Source: Fasciola hepatica
Lineage: Eukaryota > Platyhelminthes > Trematoda > Plagiorchiida > Fasciolidae
Assembly (NCBI GenBank): GCA_948099385.1
Contig: CANUEZ040000205.1
Location: 248,001-312,000 of the forward strand
Direction of reading: 5' to 3'
DNA: 64,000 nt
Positions within the stretch are counted from its first letter, which is position 1, and the number at the start of each line of letters is the position of its first letter. A program made the translations under genes and the position numbers. This document shows positions 50,374 through 61,741 of the stretch, piece after piece. The notes below the pieces were generated by a model that saw only the letters and a program-made list of their open reading frames with translations, was not told where the DNA came from and ran no database searches.

Positions 50374-52281
50374 GGCTATCCGATATGGCTCTGAACGCTT
50401 TGTTCAACATATACACTACATGATATAGCACACTCCCCAAACTGGATTCGGCTTTCAAATTGGCTTTTTACGGTGAGAACCAAATTCACGCACACCGATC
50501 CAATCCCATTTTCCATCTCTGCTCATTTTATGGGTCTAAGTAGAACCAAGGGATTCCTTTATGAACAGTCCACACAAATTGCTGATACAATGCAATTGAG
50601 CAGTAGCAGAGTAGATTTGTTCAACATGATACTACATGATATAGCACACTCCCCAAACTGGCTTCGGCTTTCAAATTGGCTTTTTACGGTGAGAATCAAA
50701 TTCTCGCACACCGATCCAATCCTATGTTCCATCACTTCTCCATTTATGGGCCTAAGTAAAACCAAGGCATTCCCATATGATCAATCCACACAAATTGCTG
50801 ATACAATGCAATCGAGCAGTAGCAGAGTAGATTTGTATAATATGATTCTCCATGCAGCTTGAACACTGAACTGGGCATTGAAAATTATGGAAGCACTGTA
50901 CAGCTATTTGATCCACCAAGGGAATCATGAGCATTGCAAATGGACCGAGTCCACACGGGGACACGTACAAGGGTTGGGGTGAACGATTGTCAATAGAACA
51001 CGCGAACCACAAGGCTATCCGATATGGCTCTGAACGCTTTGTTCAACATATACACTACATGATATAGCACACTCCCCAAACTGGCTTCGGCTTTCGATTT
51101 CGCTTTGAAGGGTAACAGTAAATTTCTCGCAAACCGATCCAATCCTATGTTCCATCACTTCTCCATTTATGGGCCTAAGTAAAACCAAGGCATTCCCTTA
51201 TGAACAATCCACACAAATTGCTGATACAATGCAATTGAGCAGTAGCAGAGTAGATTTGTATAATATGATTCTCCATGCAGCTTGAACACTGAACTGACCA
51301 TTGAAAATTATGGAAGCACTGTACAGCTGTTTGATCCTCTAAGGGAATCATGAGCATTGCAAATGGACCGAGTCCACACGGGGACACGTACAAGGGTTGG
51401 GGTGAACGATTGTCAATAGAACACGCGAACCACAAGGCTATCCCATATGGCTCTGAACGCTTTGTTCAACATATACACTACATGATATAGCACACTCCCC
51501 AAACTGGCTTCGGCTTTCAAATTGGCTTTTTACGGTGAGAAACAAATTCTCGCACACCGATCCAATCCTATGTTCCATCATATCTCAACGTATGGGCCTA
51601 AGTAAAACCAAGGCATTCACTTATGAACAATCCACACAAATTGCTGATACAATGCAATTGAGCAGTAGCAGAGTAGATTTCTATAATATGATTCTCCATG
51701 CAGCTTGAACACTGAACTGACCATTGAAAATTATGGAAGCACTGTACAGCTGTTTGATCCCCTAAGGGAATCATGAGCATTGCAAATGGACCGAGTCCAC
51801 ACGGGGACACGTACACGGGTTGGGGTGAACGATTGTCAATAGAACACCCGAACCACAAGGCTATCCGATATGGCTCTGAACGCTTTGTTCAACATATACA
51901 CTACATGATATAGCACACTCCCCAAACTGGATTCGGCTTTCAAATTGGCTTTTTACGGTGAGAACCAAATTCTCGCACACCGATCCAAACCCATTTTCCA
52001 TCTCTGCTCATTTTATGGGTCTAAGTAGAACCAGGGGATTCCTTTATGAACAGTCCACACAAATTGCTGATACAATGCAATTGAGCAGTAGCAGAGTAGA
52101 ATTGTATAATATGATTCTCCATGCAGCTTGAACACTGAACTGACCATTGAAAATTATGGAAGCACTGTACAGCTGTTTGATCCCCTAAGGGAATCATGAG
52201 CATTGCAAATGGACCGAGTCCACACGGGGACACGTACACGGGTTGGGGTGAACGATTGTCAAAAGAACACCCGAACCACAA
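50374..52281. repeat. Multi-monomer block, copy 3 of 3, with an internal deletion
   Basis: Monomer variants repeat the series of 22,452-24,566 (CTCATTTTATGGG, ATATGATCAATCC, CGATTTCGCTTTGAAGG, ATCTCAACGTATGGG, CTCATTTTATGGG). The offset from copy 1 changes from 27,922 to 27,715 across the truncated monomer, a net loss of 207 bp. Confidence 0.85.
50590..50650. repeat. Junction of a deleted satellite monomer
   Basis: The sequence runs from GTAGATTTGT straight into TCAACATGATACTACATGATATAG, skipping about half a unit. The joined bases TTTGT (50,616-50,620) occur at both break points in intact monomers (AGATTTGTATAATATG and CGCTTTGTTCAACAT, 206 bp apart), and one more base is lost just after the junction. 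Confidence 0.88.
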
Positions 52282-55200
52282 GGCTATCCGATATGGCTCT
52301 CAACGCTTTGTTCAACATATACACTACATGATATAGCACACTCCCCAAACTGGCTTCGGCTTTCAAATTGGCTTTTTACGGTGAGAAAAAAATTCTCTCA
52401 CACCGATCCAATCCCATGTTCCATCACTTCTCCATTTATGGGCCTAAGTAAAACCAAGGCATTCCCTTATGAACAATCCACACAAATTGCTGATACAATG
52501 CAATTGAGCAGTAGCAGAGTAGATTTGTATAATATGATTCTCCATGCAGCTTGAACACTGAACTGACCATTGAAAATTATGGAAGCACTGTACAGCTGTT
52601 TGATCCGCTAAGGGAATCATGAGCATTGCAAATGGACCGAGTCCACACGGGGACACGTACATGGGTTGGGGTGAACGATTGTCAATAGAACATCCGAACC
52701 ACAAGGCTATCCGATATGGCTCTGAACGCTTTGTTCAACATATACACTACATGATATAGCACACTCCCCAAACTGGCTTCGGCTTTCAAATTGGCTTTTT
52801 ACGGTGAGAAGCAAATTCTCGCACACCGATCCAATCCTATTTTCCATTATATCTCGTTTAATGGCATTAAGCAAAACCAAGGCATTCCCTTATGAACAAT
52901 CCACACAAATTTTCTGATACAATGCAATTGAGCAGTAGCAGATTAGATTTGTATAATATGATTCTGCATGCAGCTTGAACACTGAACTGACGATTGAAAA
53001 TTATGGAAGCACTGTACAGCTGTTTGATCCGCTAAGGGAATCATGAGCATTGCAAATGGATCGAGTCCACACGGGGACACGTACAAGGGTTGGGGTGAAC
53101 GATTGTCAATAGAACACCCGAACCACAAGGCTATCCGATATGGCTCTCAACGCTTTGTTCAACATATACACTACATGATATAGCACACTCCCCAAAAGGC
53201 TTCGGCTTTCAAATTGGCTTCTTACGGTGAGAACCAAATTCTCGCACACCGATCCAATCCTATGTTCCATCACTTCTCCATTTATGGGCCTAAGTAAAAC
53301 CAAGGCATTCCCATATGCTCAATCCACACTAATTGCTGATACAATGCAATTGAGCAGTAGCAGAGTAGATTTGTATAATATGATTCTCCATGCAGCTTGA
53401 ACACTGAAGTGACCATTGAAAATGATGGAAGCACTGTACAGCTGTTTGATCCGCCAAGGGAATCATGAGCATTGCAAATGGACCGAGTCCACACGGGGAC
53501 ACGTACAAGGGTTGGGGTGAACGATTGTCAATAGAACACCCGAACCACAAGGCTATCCGATATGGCTCTGAACGCTTTGTTCAACATATACACTACATGA
53601 TATAGCACACTCCTCAAACTGGCTTCGGCTTTCGCTTTGGCTTTTTAGGGTGAAAACCAAATTCTCGCACACCGATCCAATCCTATGTTCCATCAATTCT
53701 CCATTTATGGGCCTAAGTAAAACCAAGGCATTCCCTTATGAACAATCCACACTAATTGCTGATACAATGCAATTGAGCAGTAGCAGAGTAGATTTGTATA
53801 ATATGATTCTCCATGCAGCTCGAACACTGAACTGACCATTGAAAATTATAGAAGCACTGTACAGCTTTTTGATCCGCTAAGGGAATCATGAGCATTGCAA
53901 ATGGACCGAGTCCACACGGGGACACGTACAAGGGTTGGGGTGAACGATTGTCAATAGAACACCCGAACCACAAGGCTATCCGATATGGCTCTCAACGCTT
54001 TGTTCAACATATACACTACATGATATAGCACACTCCCCAAACAGGCTTCGGCTTTCAAATTGGCTTTTTACGGTGGGAACCAAATTCTCGCACACCGATC
54101 CAATCCTATGTTCCATCACTTCTCCATTTATGGGCCTAAGTAAAACCAAGGCAGTCCCTTATGAACAATCCACACAAATTGCTGATACAGTGCAATTGAG
54201 CAGTAGCAGAGTAGATTTGTATAATATGATTCTCCATGCAGCTTGAACACTGAAGTGACCATTGAAAATTATGGAAGCACTGTACAGATGTTTGATCCAC
54301 TAAGGGAATCATGAGCATTGCAAATGGACCGAGTCCACACGGGGACACGTACAAGGGTTGGGGTGAACGATTGTCAATAGAACACCCGAACCACAAGGCT
54401 ATCCGATATGGCTCTGAACGCTTTGTTCAACATCTACACTACATGATATAGCACACTCCCCAAACAGGCTTCGGCTTTCAAATTGGCTTTTTACGGTGAG
54501 AACAAAATTCTCGCACACCGATCCAATCCTATGTCCCATCAATTCTCCATTTATGGGCCTAAGTAAAACCAAGGCATTCCCTTATGAACAATCCACACAA
54601 ATTGCTGATACAATGCAATTGAGCAGTAGCAGAGTAGATTTGTATAATATGATTCTCCATGCAGCTTGAACACTGAACTGACCATTGAAAATTCTGGAAG
54701 CACTGTACAGATGTTTGATCCGCTAAGGGAATCATGATCATTGCAAATGGACCGAGTCCACACGGGGACACGTACAAGGGTTGGGGTGAACGATTGTCAA
54801 TAGTACACCCGAACCACAAGGCTATCCCATATGGCTCTGAACGCTTTGTTCAACATATACACTACATGATATAGCACACTCCCCAAACTGGCTTCGGCTT
54901 TCAAATTGGCTTTTTACCGTGAGAATCAAATTCTCGCACACCGATCCAATCCTATGTTCCATCACTTCTCCATTTATGGGCGTAAGTAAAACCAAGGCAT
55001 TCCCTTATGAACAATCCACACAAATTGCTGATACAATGCAATTGAGCAGTAGCAGAGTAGATTTGTATAATATGATTCTCCATGCAGCTTGAACACTGAA
55101 CTGACCATTGAAAATTATGGAAGCACTGTACAGCTGTTTGATCCGCTAAGGGAATCATGAGCATTGCAAATGGACCGAGTCCACACGGGGACACGTACAA

Positions 55201-58200
55201 GGGTTGGGGTGAACGATTGTCAATAGAACACCCGAACCACAAGGCTATCCGATATGGCTGTGAACGCTTTGTTCAACATATACACTACATGATATAGCAC
55301 ACTCCCCAAAAAGGCTTCGGCTTTCAAATTGGCTTTTTACGGTGAGAAACAAATTCTCGCACACCGATCCAATCCTATGTTCCATCACTTCTCCATTTAT
55401 GGGCCTAAGTAAAACCAAGGCATTCCCTTATGAACAATCCACACTAATTGCTGATACAATGCAATTGAGCAGTAGCAGATTAGATTTGTATAATATGAGT
55501 CTGCATGCAGCTTGAACACTGAACTGACGATTGAAAATTCTGGAAGCACTGTACAGATGTTTGATCCGCTAAGGGAATCATGAGCATTGCAAATGGACCG
55601 AGTCCACACGGGGACACGTACAAGGGTTGGGATGAACGATTGTCAATAGAACACCCGAACCACAAGGCTATCCGATATGGCTCTGAACGCTTTGTTCAAC
55701 ATATACACTACATGATATAGCACACTCCCCAAAATGGCTTCGGCTTTCAAATTGGCTTTTTACGGTGAGAAACAAATTCTCGCACACCGATCCAATCCTA
55801 TATTCCATCACTTCTCCATTTATGGGCGTAAGTAAAACCAAGGCATTCCCTTATGAACAATCCACACAAATTGCTGATACAATGCAATTGAGCAGTAGCA
55901 GAGTAGATTTGTATAATATGATTCTCCATGCAGCTTGAACACTGAACTGACCGTTGAAAATTATGGAAGCACTGTACAGCTGTTTGATCCGCTAAAGGAA
56001 TCATGAGCATTGCAAATGGATCGAGTCCACACGGGGACACGTACAAGGGTTGGGGTGAACGATTGTCAATAGAACACCCGAACCACAAGGCTATCCCATA
56101 TGGCTCTGAACGCTTTGTTCAACATATACACTACATGATATAGCACACTCCCCAAACTGGCTTCGGCTTTCAAATTGGCTTTTTACCGTGAGAAACAAAT
56201 TCTCGCACACCCATCCAATCCTATGTTCCATCACTTCTCCATTTATGGGCGTAAGTAAAACCAAGGCATTCCCTTATGAACAATCCACACAAATTGCTCA
56301 TACGATGCAATTGAGCAGTAGCAGAGTAGATTTGTATAATATGATTCTCCATGCAGCTTGAACACTGAAGTGACCATTGAAAATTCTGGAAGCACTGTAC
56401 AGATGTTTGATCCGCTAAGGGAATCATGATCATTGCAAATGGACCGAGTCCACACGGGGACACGTACAAGGGTTGGGGTGAACGATTGTCAATAGAACAC
56501 CCGAACCACAAGGCTATCCGATATGGCTCTGAACGCTTTGTTCAACATATACACTACATGATATAGCACACTCCCCAAAATGGCTTCGGCTTTCAAATTG
56601 GCTTTTTACGGTGAGAAACAAATTCTCGCACACCGATCCAATCCTATGTTCCATCACTTCTCCATTTATGGGCCTAAGTAAAACCAAGGCATTCCCTTAT
56701 GAACAATCCACACAAATTTTCTGATACAATGCAATTGAGCAGTAGCAGATTAGATTTGTATAATATGATTCTGCATGCAGCTTGAACACTGAACTGACGA
56801 TTGAAAATTATGGAAGCACTGTACAGCTGTTTGATCCGCTAAGGGAATCATGAGCATTGCAAATGGATCGAGTCCACACGGGGACACGTACAAGGGTTGG
56901 GGTGAACGATTGTCAATAGAACACCCGAACCACAAGGCTATCCGATATGGCTCTGAACGCTTTGTTCAACATATACACTACATGATATAGCACACTCCCC
57001 AAACTGGCTTCGGCTTTCAAATTGGCTTCTTACGGTGAGAACCAAATTCTCGCAAACCGATCCAATCCCATTTTCCATCTCTCCTCATTTTATGGGTCTA
57101 AGTAGAACCAAGGCATTCCCTTATGAACAATCCTCCCAAATTGCTGATACATTGCATTTGAGCAGTAGCAGAATACATTTGTATATGTTTCTCGATGGAG
57201 CTTGAACACTGAACTGACCATTGAAAATTCTGGAAGCACTGTACAGATGTTTGATCCGCTAAGGGAATCATGAGCATTGCAAATGGACCGAATCCACACG
57301 GGGACACGTACAAGGGTTGGGATGAACGATTGTCAATAGAACACCCGAACCACAAGGCTATCCGATATGGCTCTGAACGCTTTGTTCAACATATACACTA
57401 CATGATATAGCACACTCCCCAAAATGGCTTCGGCTTTCAAATTGGCTTTTTACGGTGAGAAACAAATTCTCGCACACCGATCCAATCCTATATTCCATCA
57501 CTTCTCCATTTATGGGCCTAAGTAAAACCAAGGCATTCCCTTATGAACAATCCACACAAATTGCTGATACAATGCAATTGAGCAGTAGCAGAGTAGATTT
57601 GTATAATATGATTCTCCATGCAGCTTGAACACTGAACTGACCATTGAAAATTATGGAAGCACTGTACAGCTGTTTGATCCGCTAAAGGAATCATGAGCAT
57701 TGCAAATGGATCGAGTCCACACGGGGACACGTACAAGGGTTGGGGTGAACGATTGTCAATAGAACACCCGAACCACAAGGCTATCCGATATGGCTCTGAA
57801 CGCTTTGTTCAACATATACACTACATGATATAGCACACTCCTCAAACTGGCTTCGGCTTTCAAATTGGCTTTTTAGGGTGAGAAACAAATTCTCGCACAC
57901 CCATCCAATCCTATGTTCCATCACTTCTCCATTTATGGGCCTAAGTAAAACCAAGGCATTCCCTTATGAACAATCCACACAAATTGCTCATACGATGCAA
58001 TTGAGCAGTAGCAGAGTAGATTTGTATAATATGATTCTCCATGCAGCTTGAACACTGAAGTGACCATTGAAAATTCTGGAAGCACTGTACAGCTGTTTGA
58101 ACCCCTAAGGGAATCATGAGCATTGCAAATGGACCGAGTCCACACGGGGACACGTACAAGGGTTGGGGTGAACGATTGTCAATAGAACACCCGAACCACA

Positions 58201-58624
58201 AGGCTATCCGATATGGCTCTGAACGCTTTGTTCAACACCTACACTACATGATATAGCACACTCCCCAAACTGGCTTCGGCTTTCAAATTGGCTTCTTACG
58301 GTGAGAACAAAATTCTCGCACACCGATCCAATCCTATGTTCCATCACTTCTCCATTTATGGGCCTAAGTAAAACCAAGGCATTCCCTTATGAACAATCCA
58401 CACAAATTGCTGAAACAATGCAATTGAGCAGTAGCAGAGTAGATTTGTATAATATGATTCTCCATGCAGCTTGAACACTGAACTGACCATTGAAAATTAT
58501 GGAAGCACTGTACAGCTGTTTGATCCGCTAAGGGAATCATGAGCATTGCAAATGGACCGAGTCCACATGGGGACACGTACAAGGGTTGGGGTGAACGATT
58601 GTCAATAGAACACCCGAACCACAA

Positions 58625-61600
58625 GGCTATCCGATATGGCTCTGAACGCTTTGTTCAACATATACACTACATGATATAGCACACTCCCCAAACTGGCTTC
58701 GGCTTTCAAATTGGCTTTTTACGGTGAGAACAAAATTCTCGCACACCGATCCAATCCTATGTTCATCAATTCTCCTTTCATTTTCTAAGTAGAAACAAGT
58801 AATTCCCTTATGAACAATCCACACAAATTACTGATACAATGCAAATGAGCAGTAGCAGAGTAGATTTGTATAATATGATTCTCCATGCAGCTTGAACACT
58901 GAACTGACCATTGCAAAATATGGAAGCACTGTAAAGCTGTTTGATCCCCTAAGGGAATCATGAGCATTGCAAATGGACCGAGTCCACACGGGGACACGTG
59001 CAATGGTTGGGGTGAACCATTGTCAATAGAACACCCGAACCACAGGACTATCAGATATGGGTCTGAAGTCTTTGTTCATTGTACAACGTTCATGATATAG
59101 CACTTTCCCCAAACTGCCTTCGGCTTTCAAATTGGCTTTTCACGGTCAGAACCAAATTCTCGCACACCGATCCAATCCTATGTTCCATCACTTCTCCATT
59201 TATGGGCCTAAGTTCAACCAAGGCATTCCCTTATGAAAAATCTACACAAATTGCTGATACAATGCAATTGAGCAGTAGCAGAGTAGATTTGTATAATATG
59301 ATTCTCCATGCAGCTTGAACACTGAAGTGACCATTGAAAATGATGGAAGCACTGTACAGCTGTTTGATCGCCTAAGGGAATCATGAGCATTGCACATGGA
59401 CCGAGTCCACACGGGGACACGTACAAGGGTTGGGGTGAACGATTGTCAATAGAACACCCGAACCACAAGGCTATCCGATATGGCTCTCAACGCTTTGTTC
59501 AACATATACACTACATGATATAGCACACTCCCCATCTGGCTTCGGCTTTCAAATTGGCTTTTTACGGTGAGAACCAAATTCTCGCACACCGATCCAATCC
59601 TATGTTCCATCACTTCTCCATTTATGGGCCTAAGTTCAACCAAGGCATTCCCTTATGAAAAATCTACACAAATTGCTGATACAATGCAATTGAGCAGTAG
59701 CAGAGTAGATTTGTATAAAATGATTCTCCATGCAGCTTGAACACTGAAGTGACCATTGAAAATTCTGGAAGCACTGTACAGCTGTTTGATCCCCTAAGGG
59801 AATCATGAGCATTGCACATGGACCGAGTCCACACGGGGACACGTACAAGGGTTGGGGTGAACGATTGTCAATAGAACACCCGAACCACAAGGCTATCAGA
59901 TATGGCTCTGAAGGCTTTGTTCAACATATACACTACATAATATAGCACACTCCCCAAAAGGCTTCGGCTTTCAAATTGGCTTCTTACGGTGCGAAACAAA
60001 TTCTCGCACACCGATCCAATCCTATGTTCCATCACTTCTCCAATTAGGTTACTAATTTGAACCAAGGTCGTTCCTAATGATCAATCCACACAAATTGCTG
60101 ATACAATGCAATTGAGCAGTAGCAGAGTAGGTTTCTATATTATGATTCTCCATGCAGCTTGAACACTGAACTGACCATTGAAAATTATGGAAGCACTGTA
60201 CAGCTGTTTGATCCCCTAAGGGAATCATGAGCATTGCAAATGGACCGAGTCCACACGGGGACACGTACAAGGGTTGGGGTGAACGACTGTCAATAGAACA
60301 TCCGAACCACGAGGCTATCCGAAATGGAACTGAACGCTTTGTTCATCATATACACTACATGATATAGCACATTCCCCAAACTGGCTTCGGCTTTAAATTG
60401 GCATCTACCGGTCGGATAAGATTTGTCGCACACCGATCCAATCCATTGTTCCATCACTTCTCTATTTATGGGCCTAAGTAAAACCAAGGCATTCCCTTAT
60501 GAACATTCAACACAAATTGCTGATAAATTGCAATTGAGCATTAGCGGAGTAGATTTGTATAATATGATTCTCCATGCAGCTTGAACACTGAACTGACCAT
60601 TGCAAATTATGGAAGCACTGTACAGATGTTTGATCCGCTAAGGGAATCATGAGCATTGCAAATGGACCGAGTCCACACGGGGACACGTACAAGGGTTGGG
60701 GTGAACGATTGTCAATAGAACACCCGAACCACAAGGCTATCCCATATGGCTCTGAACGCTTTGTTCAACATCTACACTACATGATATAGCACACTCCCCA
60801 AACTGGCTTCGGCTTTCAAATTGGCTTTTTACGGTGAGAACCAAATTCTCGCACACCGATCCAATCCTATGTTCCATCACTTCTCGATTTATGGGCCTAA
60901 GTAAAACCAAGGCATTCCCTTATGAACAATCCACACAAATTGCTGATACAATGCAATTGAGCAGTAGCAGAGTAGATTTGTATAATATGATTCTCCATGC
61001 AGCTTGAACACTGAACTGACCATTGAAAATTCTGGAAGCACTGTACAGATGTTTGATCCGCTAAGGGAATCATGAGCATTGCAAATGGACCGAGTCCACA
61101 CGGGGACACGTACAAGGGTTGGGGTGAACGATTGTCAATATAACACCCGAACCACAAGGCTATCCGATATGGCTCTGAACGCTTTGTTCAACATATACAC
61201 TACATGATATAGCACACTCCCCAAACTGGCTTCGGCTTTCAAATTGGCTTTTTACCGTGAGAATCAAATTCTCGCACACCGATCCAATCCTATGTTCCAT
61301 CACTTCTCCAATTAGGTAACCAAATTGAACCAAGGTCGTTCCTAACGAACAATCCACACAAATTGCTGATACAATGCAATTGAGCAGTAGCAGAGTAGGT
61401 TTCTATATTATGATTCTCCATGCAGCTTGAACACTGAACTGACCATTGAAAATTATGGAAGCACTGTACAGCTGTTTGATCCCCCAAGGGAATCATGAGC
61501 ATTGCAAATGGACCGAGTCCACACGGGGACACGTACAAGGGTTGGAGTGAACGACTGTCAATAGAACACCCGAACCACAAGGCTATCCGAAATGGAACTG

Positions 61601-61741
61601 AACGCTTTGTTCATCATATACACTACATGATATAGCACATTCCCCAAACTGGCTTCGGCTTTAAATTGGCTTTTTACGGTGAGAACCAAATTCTCGCACA
61701 CCGATCCAATCCTATATTCCATCACTTCTCCATTTATGGGC
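58625..61741. repeat. Diverged monomers inside the array, trimeric repeat
   Basis: Monomers here carry more changes than neighbours on either side: TTCATTGTACAACGTTCATG near 59,085, CCAATTAGGTTACTAATTTG near 60,040 with its relative CCAATTAGGTAACCAAATTG near 61,308, and GAAATGGAACTGAACGC near 60,320 and 61,590. The last two pairs are about 1,267 bp apart, so a diverged trimer was duplicated. The rare GAACATTCAACAC with GCATTAGCGG variant near 60,510 also occurs near 39,570. Confidence 0.8.

Noticed and set aside
50473..50862. A 129-codon plus-strand ORF, the longest in the array
   Set aside because: It exists only because the 207-bp net deletion in one monomer removed the usual stops and joined two monomer segments.
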